A stretch of 64,000 bases of DNA from Myxococcales bacterium (GCA_004193285.1 SECP01000031.1:34963-98962); one strand, 5' to 3'. Counted from the stretch's first letter, positions 50,970 through 59,660 are shown. Notes: generated from the sequence alone by a model not told the origin. Made by a program: numbers and translations.

Positions 50970-51617
50970 ATGTGGGCCATGAGGATAGCGCCTGCCCTCG
51001 CCGTGACCGTGGTCAGCCTGCTCGCCGCCGGGGTCGCGCGCGCGGAGGCCGAGAACGAGCCGGACAGCACGGGCTACCAGAACGCGGCCAAGCGTCGTTC
51101 GGACTTTACGTTCGGTGTCGGCGGCGGTCTCGCCCTCGGGCGGGCCAACGGCTACCCGAACGAGATTCAAAAGATCCGGGACTCGGCGTACGAGTCCAAC
51201 ACCAAGCTCGGCCTCGGCAACAGCAGCTTGGTTTGGCTGGGCGTCGCGTTCAACGACTACCTCACCTTCGGGCTCGCGTTCGGCGGCCTCAGCCTTGCCG
51301 GCAACGACCGGGAGGCGAGCGCGGGCCTCTTCGGCTTCCACATCGATGCCTATCCCTTGGCCAGCTACGGCAAGAACCTGCGGGACCTCGGGTTGTTCAC
51401 GAACTTGGGGACCGGTCCGCTCAAGATCAAAGGCGCGCCGGAGCAGGCGGACGGCGGTTTGATCGCCTACGTGGAGGGCGGCGCGGTCTACGAACGCTGG
51501 CGCTTGTGGCGCATCGGGTTCGGTCCGACCATCTCGGTCGTGCACCTGTGGAGCGACTCTGCTCAGGCGACGGCGGCGCTGTTTGGCGCACGGCTGGCGT
51601 TTTACGGCGGGCCGTAG
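50970..51617 (+). CDS. Predicted outer-membrane beta-barrel-like protein
   Basis: A 215-residue exported protein: signal MRIAPALAVTVVSLLAAGVARA (start at ATG 50970 or 50979), then alternating aromatic/Gly strands (FTFGVGGGLALGRA, LTFGLAFGGLSLA, WRIGFGPTISVVHLW) ending in ARLAFYGGP. This is typical of small barrel-like proteins of Polyangia, but I cannot name a family or count strands with confidence. It follows the XRE gene by 22 bases and overlaps the convergent prmC end by 16 bases. Confidence 0.65.
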   Translation: MWAMRIAPALAVTVVSLLAAGVARAEAENEPDSTGYQNAAKRRSDFTFGVGGGLALGRANGYPNEIQKIRDSAYESNTKLGLGNSSLVWLGVAFNDYLTFGLAFGGLSLAGNDREASAGLFGFHIDAYPLASYGKNLRDLGLFTNLGTGPLKIKGAPEQADGGLIAYVEGGAVYERWRLWRIGFGPTISVVHLWSDSAQATAALFGARLAFYGGP

Positions 51618-52483
51618 CCGCTCACGACCCGGTCCCGGCCACCGAGGTCTTTCGCGACCGTTACCTCGGCATAGCCGTGCTCGCGGAGCAGGGCGGCGGT
51701 GCGGGGGCCTTGATCGAAAGCAATCTCGAGCGCGAGGAGCCCGCCCGGCGTGAGGTGAGCGGGCGCTTCGCGCACGATGTCGCGCACCAAATCCAAGCCG
51801 TCGGGGCCGCCGTCGAGCGCGAGACGCGGCTCGAAGTCTCGCACGTCTACCGGCAGCCCTTGGATATCCCCCGCAGGGATGTACGGAGGGTTCGCGGTCA
51901 CCAGGTCGAAGCGCAGACCCGCCACCGGCGTGAACAGCGAGCCGCTCACGAAGCGCAGGTTGCGGATGGCGCCGGTACGGTGGGCGTTGTCTCGCGCTAC
52001 CTCGAGCGCGCCCTCGGAGATGTCCGAAGCGGTCACGCTCCAGGTCGGGCGGTGACGGGCGAACGCGATCGCAATGCAGCCGGAGCCGGTGCACATGTCC
52101 AGAGCTTGCCCCAGCATGCTGCGCGCTCGCGTGCGCTCGAGCGCGATCTCCACGAGCCGCTCGCTGTCCGGTCGGGGCACGAGCACGCGGGCGTCCACCC
52201 GCAGCGATAGGCCGTAAAATTCGCGCGCTCCGAGCAGGTACGCGACCGGCTCACCCGTTCGCCGGCGCTTGAAGAGCTCCCGGAAGCGCGACAGCTCTGG
52301 ACCGGAAAGGGGCCGCTCCGAGTGCAGAATGAGCCCGATACGGTCCAGCCCGAGCACGTGACCCAGCAGGAGCTCGACGTCGAGGCGCGCGCTGTCGTTG
52401 CCGCGGCGCTTCAGGTCGTCCGCCGCCCACGTCAGGACGCGCTTGATGGACCAGACGTCGTCGCCCACTGCCGCCTGGGTCAC
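51602..52483 (-). CDS. prmC: Release factor glutamine methyltransferase
   Basis: A 293-residue PrmC/HemK: methylates the GGQ Gln of peptide release factors. N-terminal helical domain (RLDVELLLGHVLGLDRIGLI, REFYGLSLRVDARVLVPRPDSE), SAM motif LDMCTGSGCIAIAFA, then VTANPPYIP with the catalytic NPPY and RLALDGGPDGLDLVRDI. GTG 52483 overlaps the phosphohexomutase stop (GTGA); longer in-frame openings run into that gene and are ignored. The stop overlaps the convergent barrel gene by 16 bases. No release factor gene lies nearby. Confidence 0.95.
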   Translation of the reverse strand: MTQAAVGDDVWSIKRVLTWAADDLKRRGNDSARLDVELLLGHVLGLDRIGLILHSERPLSGPELSRFRELFKRRRTGEPVAYLLGAREFYGLSLRVDARVLVPRPDSERLVEIALERTRARSMLGQALDMCTGSGCIAIAFARHRPTWSVTASDISEGALEVARDNAHRTGAIRNLRFVSGSLFTPVAGLRFDLVTANPPYIPAGDIQGLPVDVRDFEPRLALDGGPDGLDLVRDIVREAPAHLTPGGLLALEIAFDQGPRTAALLREHGYAEVTVAKDLGGRDRVVSGYGPP

Positions 52484-53853
52484 GCCGCGCCCACGCTCTG
52501 CTTGACCTCGGCGACCACGCGCTCCACGTCCGTTCGGATGGAGCTCAGGCGCTCGGCGCTCGGGGCCTCGAAGCGCAAGACCAGGATCGGACCGGTATTG
52601 GAGGCGCGCACCAGCGCCCAGGCGCCGTCGTCGTAGGTCACGCGCACGCCGTCCAGCTCGTTGACACTGCCGCGGTCCTTCAACGCGCGGCGCAGGCCCT
52701 CGATCACCGCGAACTTCTTGTCGTCCGGGCAATCCGAGCGCAGCTCGGGCGTGAAGTGGCGCGTGGGCAGCGCTTCCAACAGGGCGGAGAGCGGCTTGTC
52801 CTGATTGGTGAGCAGCTCCAGCATGCGGAGGCCGGCGTAGATGGCGTCGTCGTAGCCGTAGTAGCGGTCGGCGAAGAAGAAGTGGCCGCTCATCTCCCCC
52901 GCGACGGCGGCCTTTTCCTCCTTCATCTTCGTCTTGATCAAGGAATGCCCGGTCTTCCACATGATGGGACGACCGCCGATCTTCTCCACGTAATCGAAGA
53001 GCGTTTGCGAGCACTTCACGTCACCGATGATGGTGGCGCCCGGCTGCGCGGCCACGATCGGACCCGCGAAGAGCGCGAGCAGGCGATCGCCCCAAATGAT
53101 TTCGCCGTTCTCGTCCACGACGCCGAGGCGGTCGCCGTCGCCGTCGAAGGCGAGGCCGATCTCGGCCTTCTCGGCGCGTACGCGCTCCACGAGCGCGGTG
53201 AGGTTCTCCGGCACCGTCGGGTCGGGGTGGTGGTTGGGAAAGCGCCCGTCCATGTCGCAAAACAGGGCCGTCGGCTCGAGCCCTAGCGCGGCCAGCGTCT
53301 TCAAGCCGAGCGGGCCCGCGGCGCCGTTGCCCGCGTCGACCACCAGCTTCGGCTTACGGGCGAGCTTCACTCCTTGGCTCAGCTTCTCGACGTACGCGTC
53401 GTCGATGGGCGCGGCCGTGATCGAACCGCCCGGCTTGTCCGGCAAGGCGGGGCCCTCCACGAGCGCGCGCAGCTCCTGGATCGCGGCGCCGAAGAACGAG
53501 CCATGGCCGATCATGATCTTGAAGCCGTTGTCCGGCGCGGCGTTATGGCTGCCGGTGATCATGACGCCGCCGTCCGTGTTCAGGTGATGGACGCCGAAGT
53601 ACAGCGCCGGCGTGGGCCCGACTCCCACGTCCAACAATTGCGCGCCGCCGCGCTGCAAGCCCCGCGTGAGCGCGGCGTGGATGCGAGGGCCCGAAAGACG
53701 ACAGTCCCGGCCAACCGCCAAGCGGGGCGCCCGGCCTACGCTGCGCCCGATGAGCTCGGCCACCCCGCGGCCAATGCGCTCGACGGTCTCGTCGGTCAGG
53801 TCGCGCTCGGCGACGCCACGGATGTCGTATTCTCGGAAGATATGCTTGCTCAT
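52480..53853 (-). CDS. Phosphomannomutase/phosphoglucomutase
   Basis: A 457-residue alpha-D-phosphohexomutase: interconverts hexose 1- and 6-phosphates, feeding GDP-mannose, UDP-glucose or LPS/capsule precursors. Catalytic TGSHNAAPDNGFK (phosphoserine near 101), Mg site FDGDGDRLG, sugar-binding GEMSGHFFF and phosphate-binding RASNTGP are all intact. The opening FREYDIRG is typical of AlgC-type PMM/PGM. Substrate preference cannot be read. It overlaps prmC by four bases. An internal frame in the 53.0-53.6 kb stretch is a shadow. Confidence 0.92.
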   Translation of the reverse strand: MSKHIFREYDIRGVAERDLTDETVERIGRGVAELIGRSVGRAPRLAVGRDCRLSGPRIHAALTRGLQRGGAQLLDVGVGPTPALYFGVHHLNTDGGVMITGSHNAAPDNGFKIMIGHGSFFGAAIQELRALVEGPALPDKPGGSITAAPIDDAYVEKLSQGVKLARKPKLVVDAGNGAAGPLGLKTLAALGLEPTALFCDMDGRFPNHHPDPTVPENLTALVERVRAEKAEIGLAFDGDGDRLGVVDENGEIIWGDRLLALFAGPIVAAQPGATIIGDVKCSQTLFDYVEKIGGRPIMWKTGHSLIKTKMKEEKAAVAGEMSGHFFFADRYYGYDDAIYAGLRMLELLTNQDKPLSALLEALPTRHFTPELRSDCPDDKKFAVIEGLRRALKDRGSVNELDGVRVTYDDGAWALVRASNTGPILVLRFEAPSAERLSSIRTDVERVVAEVKQSVGAA

Positions 53854-53887
53854 GGCGGAAGGCGGCGGATGTTAACACAGCCGGGCG

Positions 53888-54304
53888 CTACTGCTGGGCG
53901 GACCCGGCCGGGGGGGCGATGGCCGCTCCGGGGCAGGCCGGCGGCCTGGGACACGCCGACTGCGGGCCGAGCAGCGTGACGTTGTCCGGGTACCAGCGCG
54001 GCCGGGCGTGCCAGAGCTGACCTCCGGTGCGACGCAGCTCCAGCGGCGCGAGCCGGCAATGCAGCTGCGGCACGACCCACTCGCCGGGCTGCCACTCCCA
54101 GCGGTCGCTGTACTCCCAGTAGCCGTCCACCCAGACGCATTGCCCGGCCGGTCGCGGCGGCACCTCCTCGACCTTCGCCGGAGGAGGTGGGTAGGGGACC
54201 TGCACGGCGTCGTTCGGTGGGTGCGCCCCGCGCGGCGCCTCCTGCGTGGAGGAGCTGCACCCGAGGAGCAGCGCGAGCGCAGCCCGGATCAGACCCCGAG
54301 CCAC
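53888..54304 (-). CDS. Predicted lipoprotein with YxWxxGxW-type repeat
   Basis: A 138-residue lipoprotein: signal IRAALALLLGC (lipobox LLLGC), Pro-rich linker, then a Trp-rich region CVWVDGYWEYSDRWEWQPGEW and LWHARPRWYPDN, matching the short Tyr-Trp repeat found in many secreted proteins of Polyangia. A Cys pair near the end (ACPRPPACPG) may form a disulfide. GTG 54304 overlaps pilD by 16 bases, so it is probably co-expressed; whether it aids pilus or secretion biogenesis is unknown. Confidence 0.7.
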   Translation of the reverse strand: MARGLIRAALALLLGCSSSTQEAPRGAHPPNDAVQVPYPPPPAKVEEVPPRPAGQCVWVDGYWEYSDRWEWQPGEWVVPQLHCRLAPLELRRTGGQLWHARPRWYPDNVTLLGPQSACPRPPACPGAAIAPPAGSAQQ

Positions 54305-55251
54305 GCAACCGCCTCCTCGCGAATGACGCTACCGAAGACCAGCAGCTCGAGCACGGCCAGCACCAAGAAAGGGCCGAAGGCGATGCGAGCTTTGCCAAAG
54401 CCCTCCTCCGGTTCCTCTGCGAGCGGATCGAGCGCCAGCTCGGCTTCCAGCTCCGCGCGCTCCTCCGGAGTCGCTCGCTCGAGCTCGGCTTCCAGCTCCG
54501 CGCGCTCGAGCTTGACCGCTTCCGGCTCCTCGATCTTTCCACGCGTCAGGAACAGCGTGATGACCACGAGCGTGGCCTGAACGGCTCCGCCCATCAGGGT
54601 AAAAAGCGCGCCTTGCCAGCCAAACCACGCGCCGGCAAGCATCACTAGCTTGGCGTCACCAAGGCCCATGCCGGGTTTACCCCGCAGCAATCGGTGCAGT
54701 AGGTCGAACGGCACCCACACCACCGCGAAGCCAACCGCGGCGCCGAGCAGGCTCTCCACGAACGTCGCGCCGGGGCGGAGCGGGACGGAGAGCACGCCCA
54801 GGGCCGCTCCCCCGAGGGTGAGCTCATCCGGCAAGTACATGTGCGAAAGATCGATGAACGCCGCCGCGATGAGCGCTAGCCCGAGCGCCAGCTGCGCGGC
54901 GAAGAGCAGCAGGCCTTGCCAGAGCGGAGTCTCCTGCGGCAGCGTGAGGATGGAGATCTGCATGAGCGCGCCGCCCAGCAGCCCGCCCAGCAGCTCCACC
55001 AGCGGATAGCGCGGCGAGATGGGCGCCTTGCAGCAGCGGGCGCGCCCCCGCAGCATCAGCCACCCCAGCACCGGCAGGTTGTCGACCACGCGAATCGGCG
55101 TTCCGCAGCTCGTGCAGTGCGAAGCCGGAAACGCGACGCTTTCACCGCGCGGCAGCCGGTAGATGACCACGTTGAGGAAGCTGCCGAATACGAGGCCGAG
55201 CGACACACCGACGCCCATCCAGAACCAGGGCGGAAGCTCGAAGACCGTCAC
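54289..55251 (-). CDS. pilD: Type IV prepilin peptidase/methyltransferase
   Basis: A 320-residue PilD: cleaves and N-methylates prepilins at the inner membrane. Methylase part: GSFLNVVIYRLPRGESV, CTSCGTPIRVVDNLPVLGWL with paired Cys, CCKAPISPRYPLVE. Peptidase Asp residues lie in AFIDLSHMYLPDEL and GMGLGDAKLVMLAGAW, both present. Between late helices it carries a charged insert of about 50 residues (KLERAELEAELERATPEE and on) that most PilD lack. Its GTG at 55251 follows the glutaredoxin end by 11 bases. It is part of a run grx-pilD-YxW lipoprotein on the minus strand. Confidence 0.93.
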   Translation of the reverse strand: MTVFELPPWFWMGVGVSLGLVFGSFLNVVIYRLPRGESVAFPASHCTSCGTPIRVVDNLPVLGWLMLRGRARCCKAPISPRYPLVELLGGLLGGALMQISILTLPQETPLWQGLLLFAAQLALGLALIAAAFIDLSHMYLPDELTLGGAALGVLSVPLRPGATFVESLLGAAVGFAVVWVPFDLLHRLLRGKPGMGLGDAKLVMLAGAWFGWQGALFTLMGGAVQATLVVITLFLTRGKIEEPEAVKLERAELEAELERATPEERAELEAELALDPLAEEPEEGFGKARIAFGPFLVLAVLELLVFGSVIREEAVAWLGV

Positions 55252-55262
55252 GCGGTGGCAGA

Positions 55263-55523
55263 CTACACCGACTCGGCCAGCAGTCGATCCAGCTCACCCG
55301 CGCGGTCCAGCCTTGCCAAATCGTCAAAGCCGCCGACCGGTTTGCCGTTGATGAACACCTGCGGCACCGTGCGCTGCCGGGTCACTTCCTGGAGCCACTG
55401 TCGTTTGGCCGGATCGTCCGTGACGTCCACCTCTTGGAAAGGGACACGTTTGCGTTCCAGCAGGTGCTTGGCTCGCACGCAGTATGGGCAGAACTGCGTA
55501 CGGTAAACGACGACCTCGGCCAT
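55263..55523 (-). CDS. Glutaredoxin
   Basis: An 86-residue class I glutaredoxin with redox site CPYC (residues 11-14), preceded by VVVYRTQF, then TVPQVFINGKPVGGFDDL, including the cis-Pro and glutathione-binding GG. It reduces disulfides with glutathione. ATG 55523 is the family-fitting start; an upstream extension in frame is not family-like. It is divergent from the ClpB-like gene across 68 bases. No SD is obvious. Confidence 0.92.
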   Translation of the reverse strand: MAEVVVYRTQFCPYCVRAKHLLERKRVPFQEVDVTDDPAKRQWLQEVTRQRTVPQVFINGKPVGGFDDLARLDRAGELDRLLAESV

Positions 55524-55591
55524 GGTGAGTTGAGAGGAACGTAAGACCTGCCTCGGCCGAGCGCTACCCTCTGCTATGCTCGCTCGCTCCC

Positions 55592-58195
55592 ATGCCGGAC
55601 GAGGCGCCTCACACCACGCTGTCATTGGATCGCTACCTGCCGCAGGCCAAGTCGCTGGTGGCTCGCGCACAAGCCCTCGCAGACGAACGGCGCCACCACG
55701 AGGTCGTTCCGCTCCACCTCCTCGCCCGGGCTCTCGAGCGTGGCAAAAGCACGCGCCTGGTCTTCGAGCGGGCTACCTCCAGCGTGCTGGATTTCGAAGC
55801 CGCGGTGGAGCGCGCCCTGAGCGCGCTGCCTCAGTCCAAGGAGCGCTCCTACCTTTCGGACGCGATGCTGGACCTGCTGGGCCGCGCGGAGCGAGACGCC
55901 TCGCTCGAGCGCGCGCCTCGAGTGACCGCGGCACATTTGCTCAACGCCCTCTCGCAGGAGATTCGCGGCGCGGCGGGGGAGATCCTGTCCGCTTTCGGAG
56001 TCGTGCCTGGCTCCCTGCGCCATCACGCAGCGCTCTTGGACGAAAAGGCGGACGCCGCGACCGCGGACTCGGGGCCGCCGCCGGACCTCACCCGCCCGGT
56101 GCTGGAGGGGCCGCGCGCGGGGGACCCGGTCATCGCGCGAGGGAACGAAGTGCGCCGGCTCGTGACCATCTTGGAGCGGCGCCAAAAGAATCATCCCCTC
56201 CTGGTCGGAGACGTGGGGGTCGGCAAGCGGGCGATCGTTCGTGCGCTCGCCAAGCGAATCGCGAGCGGGGACGTCCCTACGCGCCTCGTCGGAGCGCGGG
56301 TCGTGGAGCTCGAGCTGGGTGCGGCGGCTGTCGGTACGCGCCTGCGCGGTGAGGTGGAAGAGCGCTTGCGCAAGCTCTTCGCTCAGCTCACGGCCGCGAG
56401 CCGCGGGGGCGGGGAACACATCTTGTTCATCCCTGGCCTCGAGCAGCTGCTGGGGCAGGGGCCCACCGGGTCCAGCCTGGCGGACGTGCTGCGGACCGCC
56501 CTGTCGCGTGGGGACTTGCGGGTCCTCGCCACCACCACGCCGGACGGCCTACGCCGGCTCAACGAAAAGGAGCCGCTCCTGGTGCGCTCCTTCAGCGAAA
56601 TCGTCGTCGAGGAGCCGAGCGTCGCGGAGGCTATCGAGATCGTGCGCGGCGTCGCTCAATCGGTGGAGCAGCACCACGGGGTTCCGATCCAGGACCGCGC
56701 GGTCGTGGCCGCGGTCGAGCTCGCCAAGCGGTACCTACAAGACCGTCGCTTGCCAGAAGCCGCGATCGACTTGCTGGACGAGTCCGCCGCCTCCAAGCGC
56801 GTGGAGACGGACGGCATGCCGCTCGAGCTGGACCGCCTGCTCCAGCGGCTGAGCTCGCTCTCCGCGCAGCTCTCCGCGCTGGCGGACGAGGACGACGCGG
56901 CCGCGAAGGAGCTCGCGGCAAAGCTCGAGGCGGAGCGGGCCAGCATCGAGCCGCGCGCGAGCACCCTCCGCGCGACGATCGAGGGCCGGCGTGGAGTCAC
57001 GGCGGCGGTGAAGGCGCTCCGCGCCGAGCACGCGGTCGCCGAGCAAGAGCGAAAGCGCGCCGCGGAGAGCAAAAACTTCGCGCGCCTCGGCGAGCTCGAG
57101 CACGTCACCTTGCCGGACCTGAGCAAGCGCCTCGCCGAAGCCGAAGAAGCGGCGCGCGCTCAGGGTGGCAGCGTCGAGAGCCCCAAGCTCCACGAGCAAG
57201 ACGTCGCGGCGACGCTCGCGGCGTGGACGGGCATTCCGGTCGACAAGATGCTGGAGGCCGAGGCCGAGAAGCTGCTCAAGATGGAGGCGCGGCTCGGGGA
57301 GCGCATCGTGGGGCAAGACCACGCGCTCGCCGCGGTAGCGCGCGCGGTGCGTCGGGGTCGAGTCGGCTTGCGCGATCCCAAGCGTCCCATCGGCTCCTTC
57401 CTGCTTCTGGGTCCGAGCGGCGTCGGCAAGACCGAGCTAGCCAAGGCTCTCGCCGAGTTCCTGTTCGACGACGAAGGCGCGCTCACGCGGCTGGACATGA
57501 GCGAGTTCATGGAGCGCCACATGGCGCAGCGCTTGATTGGCGCGCCACCCGGTTACGCCGACAGTGAACAGGGCGGATTCCTGACCGAGGCGGTGCGGCG
57601 GCGGCCCTACTCCGTGCTGCTCTTCGACGAAGTGGAAAAAGCCCATCAAGACGTGTTCAACCTGCTGCTCCAAGTGCTGGACGACGGGCGCCTGACCGAC
57701 GGGCGCGGTCGCCTCGCTGATTTCTCGAACACGGTCGTGGTCATGACCAGCAACATCGGCTCCGAGCGCATCTTGGAGGCGGACGCGAAGCTGTTCGAAA
57801 CGGAGGACGGCCGCGACGCGCTCCGCGACCTCTTGTTCGACAAGGTCGGTCAATTCTTCCGGCCCGAGTTCTTGAACCGCCTGGATGACACCGTCGTATT
57901 CCGCCCTCTGAGCAAGCAAGATCTGCGGCGTATCGTGGACATCCGGCTGGCGGAGCTCGCGCGTCTCCTTGCGCCGCGCAAGCTCACGCTGGAGGTCTCG
58001 GAGGCCGCGAAGCTTCGCTTGGTGGACTTGGGGTACGAGCCGGCCCTCGGCGCTCGTCCGCTCAAGCGCACCTTGCTCAAGGAGCTTCAAGATCCGCTCT
58101 CCCATGCGCTGCTTTCGGCGCAGATGCCGGCCGGCGGAACCGTCAAAGTGGAGCTCGAAGGTGACGCTCTCAAGCTCACCCCCGTGAGCAACTAA
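55592..58195 (+). CDS. ClpB-like AAA+ chaperone with degenerate first ATPase
   Basis: An 867-residue Hsp100-type protein. Residues 15-150: Clp N domain. AAA-1 (about 180-370): Walker A reads GDVGVGKRA (206-214, Arg where Thr/Ser is needed) and the Walker B strand HILFIPGLEQL (276-286) lacks the usual DE pair. AAA-1 is thus probably unable to hydrolyse ATP. A coiled middle domain (about 400-530) follows. AAA-2 is intact: GPSGVGKTE (607-615), LLFDEVEKAH (676-685), SNIGSERI and RLDDTVVF. Disaggregase-like remodelling is likely but driven by one ring. ATG 55592 has no strong ribosome site. Convergent with a small lipoprotein gene. Confidence 0.88.
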   Translation: MPDEAPHTTLSLDRYLPQAKSLVARAQALADERRHHEVVPLHLLARALERGKSTRLVFERATSSVLDFEAAVERALSALPQSKERSYLSDAMLDLLGRAERDASLERAPRVTAAHLLNALSQEIRGAAGEILSAFGVVPGSLRHHAALLDEKADAATADSGPPPDLTRPVLEGPRAGDPVIARGNEVRRLVTILERRQKNHPLLVGDVGVGKRAIVRALAKRIASGDVPTRLVGARVVELELGAAAVGTRLRGEVEERLRKLFAQLTAASRGGGEHILFIPGLEQLLGQGPTGSSLADVLRTALSRGDLRVLATTTPDGLRRLNEKEPLLVRSFSEIVVEEPSVAEAIEIVRGVAQSVEQHHGVPIQDRAVVAAVELAKRYLQDRRLPEAAIDLLDESAASKRVETDGMPLELDRLLQRLSSLSAQLSALADEDDAAAKELAAKLEAERASIEPRASTLRATIEGRRGVTAAVKALRAEHAVAEQERKRAAESKNFARLGELEHVTLPDLSKRLAEAEEAARAQGGSVESPKLHEQDVAATLAAWTGIPVDKMLEAEAEKLLKMEARLGERIVGQDHALAAVARAVRRGRVGLRDPKRPIGSFLLLGPSGVGKTELAKALAEFLFDDEGALTRLDMSEFMERHMAQRLIGAPPGYADSEQGGFLTEAVRRRPYSVLLFDEVEKAHQDVFNLLLQVLDDGRLTDGRGRLADFSNTVVVMTSNIGSERILEADAKLFETEDGRDALRDLLFDKVGQFFRPEFLNRLDDTVVFRPLSKQDLRRIVDIRLAELARLLAPRKLTLEVSEAAKLRLVDLGYEPALGARPLKRTLLKELQDPLSHALLSAQMPAGGTVKVELEGDALKLTPVSN

Positions 58196-58197
58196 AC

Positions 58198-58488
58198 CTA
58201 GGGAGCGTGGCGCGCCTCGAACGCGCGCGCGCACGAGCGCTTACTCACGCCCTGACCCAGGCAGTTCATCAGCTCGTAGTCGTAGGGCGTGGTCAGACAT
58301 TCGCGCGTGAGATCTTCGGCGCGCAGGGCGAGCCGTGGCTCCACCTCCAGGCTCACCGCGGGCGTTCCTGGCCTCACCCCGAGCTGCGCCAGCGCGAACG
58401 CTCGGCACTCCTCGGGCCCGGGCAGCTTGCGAGCGCAGCCGACGAGGCACAAAAACAGTAACGGGAGGCAGCTGGCGATGGCCCGCAT
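58198..58488 (-). CDS. Small predicted lipoprotein
   Basis: A 96-residue protein: signal MRAIASCLPLLFLCLVGC with lipobox LVGC, then a compact domain with Cys (EECRAF, RECLTT, NCLGQG, RSCARAF) and conserved look TPYDYELMNCLGQGVSK. No family is recognised. The ATG lies one base after GGGAGG, which is too close for ideal initiation. Start codon and SD sit inside a stem-loop that looks like an intrinsic terminator for the upstream ABC operon (58446-58499), so expression may depend on read-through. Convergent with the ClpB-like gene, two bases between stops. Confidence 0.75.
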   Translation of the reverse strand: MRAIASCLPLLFLCLVGCARKLPGPEECRAFALAQLGVRPGTPAVSLEVEPRLALRAEDLTRECLTTPYDYELMNCLGQGVSKRSCARAFEARHAP

Positions 58489-58499
58489 ACCTCCCGTTA
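58446..58499 (-). terminator. Intrinsic terminator after GldA/F/G-like ABC operon
   Basis: Read on the minus strand, TAACGGGAGG (58499-58490) pairs perfectly with CCTCCCGTTA (58468-58459) across a 21-base loop, followed within three bases by a run of five T. It lies 21 bases after the DUF4340 stop. It also contains the ribosome site and ATG of the next small lipoprotein gene, so it may act as terminator, attenuator or both. Confidence 0.65.
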
Positions 58500-58519
58500 T
58501 AGCTCAGGAAAGAGCGCCG

Positions 58520-59626
58520 TTACTCGCCGCCGGGCGGCCCGCCCATGCCAGGCGGCGCGCCCATGCCAGGCGGCATGCCCATGCCGGGCGGCATGCCTGC
58601 GGGCGCGGCAGGAGCCTTCTTGTCCTTGTCCTTGTCCTTCTGGAACTTCTTCTCTTCGGCGATGGCCCAATCGGCGGCCCAGCTCGAGATGCTCCAGATT
58701 TCGTCGCTTCCCGTCACCTTCACCCAGCGGCTGGAGCCCTCGGCGTTGCTGCCGACGGCGACGTCGCGCTTGGCGCCGTCTTTCAGGGTCAGCTGGATGG
58801 TGGCGACCGGCTTCTCCAGGCCCACCTCGGCCGGCGTCTTGCCCTTTTCGGCGAAGCCGTCCGCGTTGAGCGTTTTGTATGCGCGGACGAAGTCCTTCAC
58901 CTTGGCGTCGTCGAAGTCCTTGATGGGCTCCGCCGTGCCTTTCGGCTTGGCGAGCTTGCCCTTCCAGGCCTCGCCGTCCTTGGTGAAGGTGAACTGCCCG
59001 TGCTCGTTTTGAATGGTGGCGGCGGTGACGTCGCCCTCTTCGAACTTGAACAAGGTGAGGTCACGCCAGCCTTTGGCGTCGCGCGCGTACAAGTAGCTCG
59101 AGTAGCCCTTGACCGCGTACACGCCATCTTTGCCGGCGATGCGCGTCATCTGCCCGCGCCCGCCGTTGTCACCAAAGCGTGCGTCCAGCACCGCGGTGCC
59201 GCCCTTGCTGAACACGGCGTGAAGGCCCTTGTCGTCCGACACGCCGTACTTGGCGTAGGCGGTAGCGGCCGAGTCGATCGTCTCCGACACCTTGAGCGAC
59301 TTGAGGTTGTCCAGGAGGGACTTCACGTTGGCCTGGTTGGCCTTCGCCTCGACCGGCTTGGTGAGCTTCCAGTCTTCGCCGCTCTTGGTGAGCTCGATAT
59401 CCACGGGGGCGCCGCCGTCTTCGCCCGCCTTGTTCAGGACGATCTTGTCGATCGCCTTGATGTCGTCTTCCTTGATGTCGATCTTCGGCATCGCCGCGGC
59501 TTGCCCGCTGAGCGAGTACTTCGCGGCGTTCTCCGCCTCCTTTTTGCTTTGGAGGTAGAGCCCGCCGCCCAGCACGCCGAGCACGCCGAGCGCGACGTAC
59601 AGCTTCGTTTCGGTGTTCATTGCCAT
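58520..59626 (-). CDS. DUF4340-domain protein of ABC operon
   Basis: A 368-residue protein: one N-terminal membrane helix (LYVALGVLGVLGGGLYLQ), then two DUF4340-type periplasmic repeats (about 45-190 and 190-320; typical phrases IELTKSGEDWKLTKP, ATIQNEHGQFTFTKDGEAWK and DFDDAKVKDFVRAYKTLNADGF). A Lys/Asp stretch and a (MPPGMG)n tail end it. DUF4340 proteins accompany GldG-like ABC auxiliary genes, as here. Role unknown; possibly a periplasmic partner of the transporter. Last gene of the operon, before the 58446-58499 terminator. Confidence 0.85.
   Translation of the reverse strand: MAMNTETKLYVALGVLGVLGGGLYLQSKKEAENAAKYSLSGQAAAMPKIDIKEDDIKAIDKIVLNKAGEDGGAPVDIELTKSGEDWKLTKPVEAKANQANVKSLLDNLKSLKVSETIDSAATAYAKYGVSDDKGLHAVFSKGGTAVLDARFGDNGGRGQMTRIAGKDGVYAVKGYSSYLYARDAKGWRDLTLFKFEEGDVTAATIQNEHGQFTFTKDGEAWKGKLAKPKGTAEPIKDFDDAKVKDFVRAYKTLNADGFAEKGKTPAEVGLEKPVATIQLTLKDGAKRDVAVGSNAEGSSRWVKVTGSDEIWSISSWAADWAIAEEKKFQKDKDKDKKAPAAPAGMPPGMGMPPGMGAPPGMGGPPGGE
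58541..58592. repeat. Tandem 18-base repeat in DUF4340 gene tail
   Basis: Three 18-base-spaced copies of GCCCATGCCAGGCGGC or a one-base variant, at 58541, 58559 and 58577, encode the Met-Pro-Pro-Gly tail on the minus strand. The tract can expand or contract in frame. Confidence 0.8.
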
Positions 59627-59660
59627 TGTGTGTGTCTCGCTCTGAATTCCGAAGTGGCGC

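Noticed and set aside
52484..53014. Upstream extension of the prmC frame
   Set aside because: It lies within the phosphohexomutase gene and lacks PrmC sequence; the GTGA overlap gives the natural start.
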